From: Aurifilum marmelostoma | Taxonomy: Eukaryota > Ascomycota > Sordariomycetes > Diaporthales > Cryphonectriaceae | NCBI GenBank assembly: GCA_027559495.1 | Contig: JAMXSV010000005.1 | Location: 124,001 to 188,000 of the forward strand | Length of the DNA stretch: 64,000 nt | Direction of reading: 5' to 3' | Part shown: positions 11,792 through 24,582 of the stretch, one piece after another | Numbering within the stretch: the first letter of the stretch is position 1 | Layout: each line of letters begins with the position of its first letter | Notes under the pieces: model-generated | Database searches by the model: none | What the model was told of the DNA's origin: nothing | What the model saw: only the letters and a program-made list of their open reading frames with translations | Translations under genes and position numbers: made by a program

Positions 11792-12882
11792 ATGGCGCCA
11801 CGGGCAAAGGAGAAGCGTGCTATCGCATCTGATGACGCGACAACGGATTCAGGCGAAAGTGGTTCCGAGGCTGGTTCCCGATCACCCGATCGCCGTCGTA
11901 CTGCCAACACGTCCACGAAGAAGGCTAAGGGGCCGGCCGTAGGAGCATCTCGGACCCGAGCTGGCGATAGGTCGGAGAAGGCAGAGGACGAGGTGCCGAA
12001 GAAGAAGAAGAAGCTTCCTGTGCGACAACAAAGAGAGGGGAAGGATCGTGGTGAGGATGACGATGAGACTGCTTCGCCGTCGCCCTCGCCTCCCAAGAAG
12101 TCTAATAAGGCAGCTGTGAAGACACCGGCGGAAGACAGTGATGCGACTGGCTCGCCTTCGCCCACGCCATCTGAGAAGAGGCTGCACACAGAGAAGGCCG
12201 TTGTGGCACATGCTGGTGAGGCTGATATCCCGCATCTACCTACAAAGTCGAAAGTGGCTGCCAAGAAGAACAACACGAACGAGGATGAGGACGATGGAAC
12301 TTCTCCCTCTCCATCACCATCCCCTGCACCATCTCCTTCGCCCTCTCCCTCTCCCTCCCCAAAGAACTTAAAGGCTACATCGGCCAAGCACAAGGCTGCC
12401 ACTGGTGATGACGCCGAATCTACTCCCTCACCACTACCATCCCCGTCTCCGCAACCATCTCCGTCGCCCTCCCCATCTCGCTCCCCTTCACCCCTTCCAT
12501 CCCGCTCACCCTCCCCAGAGCCCGTCTCCTCCACCACTCCAAGGAAAAAGGTAGGTCTCGGCCGTCTTGGCGGCGTCAAGAAGGCCGAAGCAGCGAAGGA
12601 GAAGACCACGGCCGAAGGCAGATCGCCCCTCCCCCTCCGACAAACAGCCCGTTCAAATCCAAAGTTGGCAGGCTCGGCGCTATTGGGCGGAAGGCAAGAG
12701 GTGGAGGTTCATCTCAAGCAGAGAGACGATCGTCTCCTGCGCCTGCGGTCAGTGAAGCGGCCGCCGAAGAGGAGAGGGAGGAGACTGTGGAGGAGAGGGC
12801 GGACCGGCGGCGGGCGGAACTGAAGACGGAGCTCGACAGGAAGGCCGCTATGGGGCCGGCCAAAAAGAAAAGGAGACTATGA
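11792..12882 (+). CDS. Ser-Pro-rich disordered protein with basic C-terminal tail
   Basis: Starts MAPRAKEKRA after an A/G-rich leader. The body is low-complexity: acidic and lysine patches (PKKKKKLP), then SPSPSP blocks (about residues 90-110, 170-190, 215-245) resembling RS- or CTD-like phosphorylation regions. The last part lies in a different frame (12622-12882): SPFKSKVGRLGAIGRK, then a charged helix (VEERADRRRAELKTELDRKA) ending PAKKKRRL, an NLS-like tail. Frame 2 must pass to frame 1 between about 12550 and 12630. One option is an intron 12551-12621 (GTAGGT...GCAG, 71 bp; 339 aa). The other is one missing C in the run at 12625-12637. The second is attractive because the would-be intron encodes GLGRLGGVKK, echoing the later KVGRLGAIGRK. 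The tail is reminiscent of the C-terminal extension of fungal XLF/Nej1 end-joining proteins, but no XLF head domain is visible upstream. Probably nuclear; function unknown. Confidence 0.6.
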
Positions 12883-13100
12883 GATCGTCTACCCGCAGAA
12901 TCAACTCTGCTTTGCTGTGTTCTTTGCGCAATACCGAGACTACGACCACAACATGGCATAATGTATCGATATCATGGATCGGAATGACATTAAATATCTA
13001 CATTACCAGGAATACCTGAGCAGCGAACGCTATGATGCTGCTGCTTGAGGATATGGTTTCGTCAACTCTCAAAAAGCCAAGACAACCGAGTTGGTGCTGC

Positions 13101-15451
13101 TCAATTCGTTCCTAGCAGGCTGCCCGTGCAGTTGACGTCTAGGGTCGAGTTGTCCATGTTCAGACAGTATGCATCATCAGTACCCTCCGGGCTGAGAACG
13201 CTAATGTTGGATGCCACGACATCCTTACACACATTGGTGCTTGAACAGAGGAAGGCGGCGATGTCCGGCTGATATTTTGTGCTGGTCAGACCGTAGAGGT
13301 TCTTGATGGTGACGTTGGTGATGGTCAACGGGCTGGGGTACTCAAGGCACAGCGTGATGTTGCTCTGGCCGTAGCACTGGGTGATTTCGATGGCATAGTC
13401 GACGTTGTCGATGTACATGCCGTCATACGTGATGTTGTTGACGTGGCCGTCGCCACCGCCACCCTGCAGGTCGCCCGACAAGGCCGAGGGCGTGTTGGGC
13501 CAGACCTTGATGCGCGCGCCGTCGGAGGCGTTGTGCATGCTGATGTTGGTCACGTAGACGTTCTCCACAATGTCATACTCGCCCACATACTGGCCCAGCG
13601 AGCCAACCGAAATGCCGTGCGAACCGTTGCACCAGAGCGACTCGACTAGCATGTTGGTTGAGTTCGGCTTGAAGGAAACGCAGTCTTTGATGAAGAAGTG
13701 AGTTGGAGAAGAGTTAGCCTGAGGCTTGTGTGCGCTAGAGGGCGAGAAATGATGGCATTTTCCCTGGTGTTTGAGAGGAGGGGCCCCAATCGCGACCCGA
13801 GAAGACAGGCTGAACCATTTCTTCAACCATGTAGACGGAGAGCTTCCGCACAACACGGGGCGAAGGACAACGGGAGAACGGAAAGAAGGAGGGGGGGGAA
13901 AAAAAGGGGGGGGGGGGTGTTCCAACTCACCATCCCCGTTGTTGATCACAGAGTCCATAATGGTGATGTCGGTAGAACGGTAAGTATCCCAGCCATCCGT
14001 GTTCTTCGCAACATTGGAACTTTTTGAGTAACCAGAGATATCGAACTTATTGAAGACGACATTGGAAGAGTTCGCAAGGAACGTGTAATACTCTGGCGAG
14101 TATCTGAGGACAAGGTCCGAGAGGATGCTGTTGTGCAACCCATCGATACCAATACTGAAGAAAGAAGGTGGCCAATGGTCAGCTCGGAAATGCTCCGTCT
14201 ACAAGAACATATTGTGTCAATGTAACGTACAGGACGGGTCGTAGAATGTACTCATCCTCTGCGTAGAGGTCATACCACACCTGACCACTGCCATCCAGTG
14301 TACCGCCTAGTGAAACAATTGTCAGCCTTTCAAAGCCCATGTATGCATAAAGATGTGTTATGTGACTGTGTAGCCAGGGGATAATGCGCGCAGGCACGGC
14401 CACACGGTGGGCCCGGATCATATATTGTCATGGTGAAGTGCCGCTGCCCAAGAGGATGGCAGGGATACCTGGAAACACGACCAACTTGTGACTCGCCAAT
14501 CTGGTCCCTCCACGGGGTTGGACTACCCAACATGCCCAAGCGCGCCTCACGACTTAGACAGTATGTATTACGTGCCTGCCAATCGTACATGCATGTCGCA
14601 TATGACAAATGGCGCGCCCTGGTGGGACAATAATCATAACCCCTGGAATCGAAGTATATGACCGCAAGATCGGCACTGTGTTGCAAAAAGGATAGGCCAC
14701 TGATTGATTGCGGCTGGGCTGAGGTTGGAAGGGTGCCATTCCTCTCAGTAATAACATGTGGAAGCAAGACCTACCTCCATAGATGAAGACGTCCTCGCCC
14801 CCAAGCTTGAAGAAACTTGTGACGTTTTGGAAGATGAATGGAAAAGAGTTTGCCTGCCAGTAATCTGTGTCGTCGGTGAACTTTATGGTTCCCTGGATAT
14901 CTGCATCACACTGTAAGTCAGCATTGCAATTCACAAACAATACACAAAAATCACACTGCAACCACTACAGCAGAGTTACGCGTCCACTTGAATACACAAA
15001 CGACCATTGTGTTTGTGGGGGGAGGGGTCTGAGTTTCTAAACTTTGTGCACAGTATCTCGCGCCCGGGAGTGCAACCATCAAGTATGCATCGCACGGGAG
15101 TTGTCTGCTGGGCAGTGAAGGTGGCCACAGGCAGAAAGAGGACTCACCAATGTCAATATGCCTGAGGAACGTCCAGTCCATAGCAGTGCCGATCGTGTAG
15201 GTTGTGTTCTTGGCGAACAGCACATGGCCACCATTGTTGCATTCGTGATAGGCAGACAGGATAAAGGCTGAGTCGTCTGACCCGTTTCCGTGCGTCTTGA
15301 CAGTACAGAACTTGGTTCGAGCTGGCGGTTCCGGTACAGGTAACCTGGGTTGCTTCGGCGACGGTACGATATGAGGCCGTGCCGAATACGGCGACCTCAC
15401 AGCGCTGGCCACAGAGGCCAGCAGTGCCGCGCACACCGAGAATTTCATCAT
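13101..15451 (-). CDS. Secreted exo-polygalacturonase (GH28)
   Basis: Minus-strand exons 15451-15148, 14900-14775, 14306-14231, 14154-13931 and 13684-13101 (437 aa). All junctions keep frame and rebuild the family sequence (HIDI-DIQGTIKF, IYGG-GTLDGSG, NNGD-DCVSFK). The signal peptide MMKFSVCAALLASVASA is clear. The fold is a right-handed beta-helix that hydrolyses galacturonic acid from pectin chain ends outside the cell. GH28 motifs are all present: NTDGWD (220-225) and the DD pair (243-244) supplying the catalytic Asp residues, GSHGISVG with His 266, and RIK (301-303) for substrate binding. NTDGWD and the many Cys and N-glycosylation sites fit the exo-acting type. Three introns are long for such genes (247, 468 and 246 bp), and the last contains A and G runs. 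The start could equally be the second Met at 15448. Confidence 0.93.
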
Positions 15452-15703
15452 GATGGGGATGGTGACGCGTGTCGGACTGATGTCAGTCGCACTTGAGGGA
15501 TAGACGCAGACCTGTGTTGCTTCAGCGCAAAGAGGTGGCTCGCAGTCAAGCAGTACACTTCCTGTGGTCCGTGAGGATGGCGGCCAACGATGTGTGGCCC
15601 TTCTCTGTCAGAGGGCGGGGCAGAGGAGACAGGATAGAAGAGGTGATCCAACTTCTATACATGAGCGTCGCCTTCATGGTCGTCGACAGGACCCTCCAGC
15701 CGT

Positions 15704-15711
15704 TATATAAG
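15704..15711. promoter_or_regulatory. Possible TATA element upstream of exo-polygalacturonase
   Basis: TATATAAG on the + strand (TATATA on both strands) lies about 255 bp before the minus-strand start codon at 15451. The position is plausible for a regulated fungal promoter; there is no other support. Confidence 0.3.
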
Positions 15712-18295
15712 CTTCAAGAGCTTGACTAGGGCCCCAAGGTCAGCCTATTCCCATGTCTAACGGATTGACGAATGATGTGTTTTTCCAGCTGACGCGGTGA
15801 GTGTGTAGACCAACACGTCTTTCTCCGCATCTTCTGCAATCTCCTTTCCGGGTTGCCGTCGGTGTGGAGCGTCTAAATTTCAGGGGCCACCACGCCCCTG
15901 GAATCACCCGCATCTTCCTGCATGGCCTCGGGAAAAGGTGTCTGTTCATATGAGGACAGCGATGGGAGGCTAGAAGTCACTTCCATCGTCTTTATCCTCT
16001 CGCGATTTGGCATACTGTAGCAATGGCTGGCTGGTCTCGGCTCCCTACCGACCGAACCAGCCGCTGGGTGCTGGGTGAGGTCTCATCAGCGTCACCTTGA
16101 TAGTCCCCGGCTGCAACATTGTAGTCAAATGTGGGGGGAGACAGGGAATCGCCACAGCGCCGCTCCAGGGAAACAAGGTGGTGCCAGGGGTGGCTGACGG
16201 TCGATGAACTCGATTGGCGGGACCATATTTTCCGGGTCTAAGAGTTTAGGTTAGGGCAGTGTTGGGGCCATCGTCAGCCGCCCTACTGGGCCAGTCCCTC
16301 TATAGATGCCAATAGCCTTGGCCGTTTGTCCAAACAGAGGAATGGTCTCTGGCCGAGAGAGGGCAAGTCTGAGTGGAACGTCCTGCCGGGCTGCCGGTGT
16401 GCCGTTGAAGAACGTGGAGGAGCTCATACAGCCTTACGGAAGCTTGTCATTACCCCCTCAATTTCAATAAAGTTGGCCAAGACACATCATAGATGATGCG
16501 TCGTGGAGCAGGGGACTGCATCCAGGAGGTTGTGAGGGTTGCGATGGAGTGAACATGACAGCGCAAAATCCGGTTGCAATTGGACGGTCAATTGGTACGA
16601 CTGCTGGTGATGATCTGGGAACAGGTGATGGAGGGTTGTAGAATTCGATGACGTGCATAAACTCAGGCACTCCTGCTCTGGATGGTTCCCGCTATCAAGG
16701 CGTTCTGGGGGCGATTAGACAAGAGATAGCGAGAATTGGAGGAAGGAAGGAAGGAACATGCGTGGGAAATGAAAAGACTGCGGGGGAAGGCGGGAACAGC
16801 CCGGGGGTACCAACGCGGGTAAAGGCTAAGGGACCCTTCCGCGTTGTCCTTTTCAAAGCGGAAGAGGGGAAGGAGGTAGGTAGATCTGAAGATCGAGTAC
16901 TGGATGCAGCCTCAAGACACATGTTCCTTTCTCTTTAGATTTGCCAAATTTCACTTCATTGAAGAAAAGATGACGAAACCAATGAAAGGAAAGAGATTTC
17001 TGAGAGGGGGAACCAACACACAACTCACGACGGTGAGATCGCCAGCTAGATTCCTCAGATATCGACAAAAAAAAAAAAACGTTCATTTCGTTATTGAAGC
17101 AGACCCTCTTCATCGTCAGACAACCAATGCCTCTGAGAAGCACAATGACGTCTAGAAGGCTCAAGTCATAGCGCTTGAAGCCTCAGTTCCCCACAGCTTT
17201 CGGCTGCAGGCACTGAGGCAGGTGTTGCGACAGTTCCGCCTCTCTGCCGTTCATGCCTGCGGGCACCCGAGATTGGTTCAATGGTCTTCCTCGCCAAAAG
17301 TATGATCGTTGTATGGCTTCGAGAGGTATTCGGTCACGCAGGACTGGAGTCAAAGGGTTGAGGGTGGTAGTACTAGATGTTGCTATCCGTTGAAGCGTCA
17401 ATGTTCGTTCTGTCAATGCGGGATGCCGACCTTCGCTGAAGCAATGTACAGACCACAGACCACTTACAATCAGTCAGATGTGGGTTGCCTTGTGATTTGC
17501 TTCAGGCTCAAGTACTGATCAATCGCGTGCACGGAAGAGCGATTCTTTGGTCGTCAACGGGCTCGGCTGTAAAGTTGGGGATGAAAGAACGAGCGGGTTT
17601 AGGGGATCCTTTCGATTCTGAGAATATTCTGTTAGGTGATGAACAGCCTTTCAAGGTTGTAAGCTGCCGGGGGCACATGTCCTATGTGTGGCTCGCTATG
17701 TTTCCGCCGGACCAGACCTGACTCTGTGCCGTGCCAGCAACAACAGTATCCATCCTGCCGCACCCCAAGCTTGGATACCAGAGCCAGGAAGGCGCGCACA
17801 TCCATTATTGAATTTTGACGAGTTCCGTGCATTGGTGAAAGCAACTGATCATGATACTGACGTGTCTCCAAAAGGTTTGTCATGGACTTCTGCAGAGTGG
17901 AGCGACAGCTCATTTGTGGCCTGTTCTCCCCGTCAAACGCCCCAACCGGTCAACATTCAAGCAATGATCATCACCACCAGTCGAGATTGAATACGACAAC
18001 ACAGTCGAACCTGCATAGAGTACTGGGATTCTCTGTTGATATCAACTGAATGCCTGCAATCATGATAAGTCAATATGCGGACCGATTTCAAGAGGGGTTG
18101 TGGAGGATTAATGGCCAGCGCAGCTCTGTGGTATTGATCAAGTAATTACTGGGCGAGGGCCGATGTCTTCACATACAGCATGCTTTGTGGGCTAATCGCG
18201 CTGAAGTCTAGAAGGGTTCTGGGGAACACTCAGTGAAGACACAGGCCCGAAGCGAGGGTGAAATAGGGGCACAATAGCTACCAAATATCACCGTT

Positions 18296-18309
18296 CCCCC
18301 CCCCCCCCC
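18296..18309 (+). repeat. C14 homopolymer
   Basis: Fourteen consecutive C in non-coding DNA; the length should be treated as approximate. Confidence 0.75.
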
Positions 18310-21300
18310 ACAAGGCCACCGTCAATAATCAAAGAGAAATCATCGATAAAGGATGAGAGTTCTCTATAGTCTAAATCAATTTTGGTGTGTAGCTCAGTCA
18401 GAAAGAAAGTCCTAGACCTTTCTGGCCTTCCAAAGTACACAGAGCCGGCCATGCGTAGGCTGCTATATAGTATCCTTCCATTGGGCGAAACTTGCGTGTA
18501 GTGATTGTCACCCCTGGAATCTGTTCTCCGTCTTCCTTGGAGATTGAGAGTAGCATGAAGATCAAGTAGGCAATATACCAGCAATAGATTTATGCATTGG
18601 CATTTGTCACAATCGAGGAATTCTGAACGTAAAGACTCTCCCGCTACCCGACGGCACAGCGTTGAAGCAGAGCAGGCTCACTGTGCGGCCTCCAGTGAGC
18701 ATAACAAGGCGCTCACATCCTCAAAGAGGACATGCGAGGGCCCCAGAACGATCCTCACACTTAAAAGGGCTGCACTTGGAACAGTGTCTTAGCTGCCACG
18801 TCACCTCACATGCATGCGACCATCACCGCGCCTATTACCGCTGATCTCCGCAGGTCAGTCGCAATCTGGAGCACCCAACACCCCTAATTTGATTGCTCAC
18901 ATCCGTTCGTTGCCATCATTCAAGGAGAGACCGGAGGGCTTTTGGGGGAGAGGAGGGGGCTAAGGGGCCCGCTCACCTTACATGTAATACTTGATGTACC
19001 ATCCACCACAGCGTTGCATTCCGTGCCGTCAAGTGGTCAATCTCCTCAATACATGACTTGTCTTGCCTTTGTTTTTGCTCAACAAGGTACTAGCTGGATG
19101 AGTGTCTCGCGGGGACAAATCTTTGGTCATCCACCAGCCACCACACTCTGATCGGCTGCGAGGATCTTCTTGCGTCGGCGCTACTTCCAATTGACAATTT
19201 TGACGAATAGCCATGGCAAGTCTTTGCCCGACGCGAGTACTTTTCCAGCACCTGGGATCATTTCCAGAAAAAGCAGCGACTATTATTTCTGCTTACTTGA
19301 TTGGTCTGTTGGTGGACGATGTGGCTGCATATGTTAGCTTTGGTGTCATCTGACGACATGGCCGATGCGAGACCACGAGGTATAGCCGTCGCAACCGCGT
19401 GATCAACTACTAGATCAGAAGCCAGGGCCAATCGGGCCACACTCGCATCGCAGGCGGTAGTGGCGCTGACTTTGACAGAAGCGACCTCCTCCTCAAACTT
19501 TAGGTGGTACTAACAAGCCATTCAAGCCTGCTATGGGAGAGGCCAGACGCGGATATCTTCAAGACTTAAGGTAGACTGTGCCCAGGGAAGAGACTTTAGC
19601 AAGGCCAACTGGATCGATCAGAACACCATTTCAGCATGGTCTGGTCTCTGGCGGTCTCCTTGATTTCTCGACGTGGGCGGCTGCATATTGGCATCTCCTG
19701 TAGAGTCATCGAGACAGACGGCCACCCGGATAGATAGATGCGGTTAAGCACATAACGGTCGCTGGCGCCTATCAGCTAAGAGTTCGTTAATATATCCTGC
19801 ATGATCGTGCCTCTGCCGGGCCACCCGTGCCGTGGCTCTTCTGGCGCTAGAGAGGCGGGAAAGAGGAAATAAAACTGGGCTTCAAGGGCAGGATCAACAG
19901 TTTACTGGCCTGTGGCATTCCTCTGCTTTCCAGGACAAGGGGGTAGACGGCTTTCATGGTGGAGGGTGGATGCAACCTGTCGACGTTTCAGGGTGGGGTC
20001 GCTTCTCCCCTGGCTCAGAAGAAGCACGGATGAGCGGCTGCGTCTGAGTGCTCAGATTTCAGCGGGCGGGTCATCAACCGGGGCGTAGGGCGGTCGAGTG
20101 AGACCTCTTGGGTGTGGCAACAGGGGAGCTCAGGCTGTCGAACATCGACAGTTGTTGCGCTCATCGAGGACTTTTTGAATTCTGTCATTCTTCATGGACA
20201 AACAGCCTTTTGACGGCAATTCAGAGGTTTCAGCAACGTCTAGCCACCAAGAAATCCATCCGTCCCCCGTTGCATGTTGCATACTCTTCGACCATCCACA
20301 GACCTAAGGCTCCTTCTCCATTAGTTCCTAGGTATGACCATCGTACTGACCATTGTCTCTGCCTCATCCAAAAACGGCAAAGTCAGCCAACCCTCGGCGC
20401 CAGCAGAGAAAAGGAAAGTGACTCATAGCAGGAGATCTGCAGATCTGCCTTGTTTTTACGCCCAGTTGACGAGAGGCTCAACAGAAGCCTCACCCTCCGA
20501 AAGTATGTCTCCGCTACCCTAGCTATTCAAAAGGTCGATGGCCAGCTGTCAGCAAGGAACTCATACAAAGCTCACCTCGTCGTCTGAAAGGTCGTGACTA
20601 GGGACCACGTCACTACTTTCAAGGCACCGAATCCCTCGATGCATCGGTGCAGCAGGGAGGCTTTGTCCCGTCAACATCCTACCTTGCGAAACAAGAGAAA
20701 GTCCGCTCAGCACATGGCTCAAGCTGACGAGAGGAGCGACTCAAAAGTAGGCGAACAGTCTAAGCCAGCGGCTGCAGCGAGGATAGAAGCGGCTCGACGG
20801 TTCAAACGCCGCTTCACCCAACCAAGAACCAAACATGCTCTTACACGTATTGTGAGTCGGACAGCGTTGGCGCTTTCGAGGCCCGACCCTCGGGAAATGC
20901 AACATGCCTGACGGAGTAGAGCTGGGTTGACTCTCTCACGCCTCGTCTAAGTTTCCTCCTCATCCTTCCAAAGACTATTTTTGCTATGGCTGCGCTACAG
21001 CCACAGTCGTACCTGCTGCACCCATGCTCCACCTCGAAGCATTGGACAAGGCGACCAAGCGGAGAATACTGAGATCGGGTTCGCAACACGAAGCTCTCAC
21101 AGCGTCCAGAGGCAGCACACGTACGCTTGACAGGCTAGTACCACAAAAAGGCGGTGAAGGTTCGCTGTGTGAGAAGACACAAGAGGACTTCAGATAGTGT
21201 ATAACAAAGGAAAGCACAAGCTGACGAGCTTCCCAGCGTGGAAAAACAGAACTATTGGCCGACGTCTGCTCTGCCCAGCACAACGCGCCTGCACCTCTTC

Positions 21301-24300
21301 GCTCCTCAGCAGCAATGCCGCAACAGATCAACGATGCCGAAGCGAAGCCTGTACTCGGTCGAAGAGCAGCATGTAGCCGCTCAGCGGCAGAAGCATCGCA
21401 TGAGAACGAGCTGGGTTACACAGGCGGTCGTTACGAGGTATCCGATGGGCTTTCTTGCAAGGCAGAATCCATCTTAGACTGGATGATCCCCGGGCGTGGT
21501 GTTGTTCCCCGCCTCCGGCGAGAGAAGACCCAGTGGGTTGATTATTAGTCATCACATGACAGGGGTCTCTTTGAGAGCTCGGTTCCTGACAGTGAGTGTA
21601 ACCCTATCCCTCGGCTGAATTGTTATCAGTCTAATGATCGATGCAGGCCGCCTTATGATACCGTCACCCTTTCCACAACGAGAGCTGATGGGTGCGGGGC
21701 TCTATGCTTCCACAAGTGATGGGGTCATTCACTATTTTACTATTCTTGGGCTGTGTTGGAAGCCCATCCGGTCGGTCCATCACCACACTGTGTCGTGCGA
21801 GATAGCTTAGTGCTACCAGCGGCTCCTTCGCACTGTCACTACTTTTTCTATTTCGTCAGTCGAATGTAACCTCAAGACCTGATCGCCGATTTCATCTGAT
21901 AGCTGACCGCACAGCAGAACGCTTACTACCAGTATGTACCGGTAGCCGAAGACGAGATGACAGCATTCCGACCTAATGAATTGATCAAGGTAAGCGCATC
22001 GGAGCCCTTCCTTTCGTCTATTATTCTGGTCGTCCTACGTGATCCTCCACCACCCACCCCCTCCTCCTCCTCCGCTGAATTCCCTGTAGCGCCGACAGTC
22101 GGTGACCGCAGGTGGGGATGCACTGCATACGGTGGATCTTTTCCGGCTATATCAGCCCTCGGCAGTTCCCCTCGACAACTTCAGGTGGAGAAGTCTTTGG
22201 GAACGTCTCGCAGAGGGCGACCTTCGTTGTTTTCTAATTTTTTTCTTCTTTCCGTTCTCATTCTTTTTCTATTTCTTCTCTGCTTTGCCTCACTTTGGTG
22301 TCGCACATTCCTAGACGTTGGAGTGTCTCAGAAACCTTCAGAAGTACAGATACATACTTCTAAGCCCGACGCCTCGCTGGCTCATCCCCAGCACTCATGC
22401 ACGTGTCTACATGCACAATGTACAAGTGTATACGCCACACAAGTGCGCATTGCCATCACCATCACCACACGCTGTGCTTTCATCTATCGACGTCCTTTAT
22501 ACCACAAGAAACGCAAGGTACCCTGAGACACTCGACCGTAACTGACCGCAAAGATTCCCAAGCAGGTGGGCGTGTGCGGGGTGTGTGGGGGTAATGCACA
22601 TTCTCTGACCTCGATCACTCAAGAATCACTCCGAGAAAGACAATAGACACGGAGATAAAACTTAGTTGTTGATAGGTTCCACCCCGCACACCCATGCTGC
22701 ACGGCCCGACGGCTCGGGTCGAGGCTAGACACAGAGGCTAGACCTGCTTCTGAGCGAGTCTGGACCCCTGTCTGACAGCGGCCACTAGGTGTAGAATCAA
22801 GAGCTTACTGTGTCTGTAGGCTGTTAGAATCAAATAGCCCATAGTTGAGAGGCTGGGTGGCTTGCCTGTGTACAATGCATGTTTTCCTGCGAAGAAAATG
22901 GTGGTTTGGGAAACGCCAAAGGAATCTGTCAGACACGAGACAGCAAAATCGGGCCAGACTCTCCTCTTGTATTGCCTTTATCCCTGCCGTATCCTGGTCT
23001 ATACTAGAGAAAATATAGCAGAGCCCACAACAACCTGCGGCTCTGGTTGGTCTGAAGCTGAGGCGGCCCCTGCTCGCGAGGCCCCAGACTAGCCCGTTCT
23101 GGATGAAACCTCAGTTGTTTTCATCATCATGACGGGACTCAGACAATCCTTCTCGTGAAAGGTGGACAGAAGTCAGCTGGCAACGGTGACGAGAGATGAT
23201 CCTGAGCATCTTTCTTGATCAGGCTATGCATGTCATTCAGTCATGGGCAGCGCAATGACACCACCCTGGCCTTGTAGAACCCCTATATGACGTCTTGAAT
23301 ACATGGCAACGCTGCGAAGCAAGCACTTTTTTCTCTCTGTCTCTTCTTTTCCCTTCCTTTTTCTCCTTCTTTTTCAGGAAGCAGAAAAAGCAGGACGAGA
23401 AAAACCAGACGAGGCACAGAGGTCACGTCTTCGACAAGCATGCTTGAGCCTCAAAACAGATATCCTGGTCATCATGTTTACTGTCTTGTAGTCACAACAA
23501 GAGCCGAGGCCTCTGTGGGTCGTGTAAGCAGCCTCATCTCATGCAGCCACTTGTCTTCACCTCTCTCGCAAACTTCGGAGACCGCTTCCCCGCCTTCGAC
23601 CCAGACATTGCCTTCATGCATGCCAGATCCCGCACTTTGGGAGGGAATCTCAGGGACTTAGCCCCACATCACTGCAAAAGAAAGCCATTTGCGGAGGAAT
23701 GAATGAGTAATAAGACGACAGCAGTGTGTTGTCCAGTCGAGTGGACTCTAGTTGGTAAAGCTTAGGGCCCTAAAGTGTCGGGTTCTTGTTCGCTGCATCG
23801 ATTAACTAGGGAGCTGATGATTTGCAGCCCTGGACCGTCATCAAGGTGCATATGCTACCACCAATCAGTCAGGTCCAGGTCTCCCATGATTGATTGTAAT
23901 CTAGTAGCACTGCGTCTGCAAAGCCACGTAGCCCGAGAGGACTTTTTTGTGGCGTCACTTCTCGTGAGTGAAAGGAGAAAAAAGAAAGGAATGAAAAAGA
24001 GGGCCTCTATTTAGAGCAGCCGGGCCTCGCGTAAATCACTGACCGGTGAGGGCTCTGGTCTTTTTAGTGCCATACCCAGAAGCCAATCATACATCTCCGC
24101 GAATAAACAGTCAGGTGCAGAGCAGGATCGACGATCCTCACGGCCAGGTTTTGTTCGTGCTTACGCCTCTCCATCCAAAGAGACATATTGTAGACTACCC
24201 TAGGGTGATTTAGCAGACGACAGAGCCCACTTCAAGACAGGTGTGGGTGGGGGCTAGTCCTCGCATATATCAACGCTATTGGACAAGTGCATACTAAAGT

Positions 24301-24544
24301 ACGCAAAGTAAAAGCAATCTTGTAGTTTCGTGAAAGTCAGACAATGTTCGCGCAAGGGTGAGAACCGATCACGCTCTCCAAGCGCCGTTGGCTATGCAAA
24401 GCACCTATCTTTTTCCATTGGAATAGCCGAAGAAGTCGGTCGAAAAAGAAGTAGTAGTGCTTGGGCCGCAAAGAATACTTCGTTAAAAGACCCAGACACG
24501 CCAGGGAATCAATGAACCATAGTCCCACACACACCAAATGCACC

Positions 24545-24582
24545 ACCCACGCCCGCCCACGCCCGCCCACGCCCACGCCCAC
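24545..24582 (+). repeat. GCCCGCCCAC-type short tandem repeat
   Basis: About four degenerate units of CCCACGCC/GCCCGCCCAC occur in tandem in the otherwise gene-free stretch. Confidence 0.6.

Noticed and set aside
11698..12609. 303-codon frame antisense to the Ser-Pro-rich gene
   Set aside because: It is the reverse of SPSP-type repeats (Glu/Gly/Asp runs); the sense frame has the leader, start and basic tail.
16648..16938. 96-codon plus-strand frame as a gene
   Set aside because: Overlaps an equal-size antisense frame and has no motif, leader or codon bias.
23731..23812. tRNA-like sequence around GGACTCTAGTTGGTAAAG
   Set aside because: An A-box-like start is present, but no acceptor stem or TTCRANTC T-loop can be formed.
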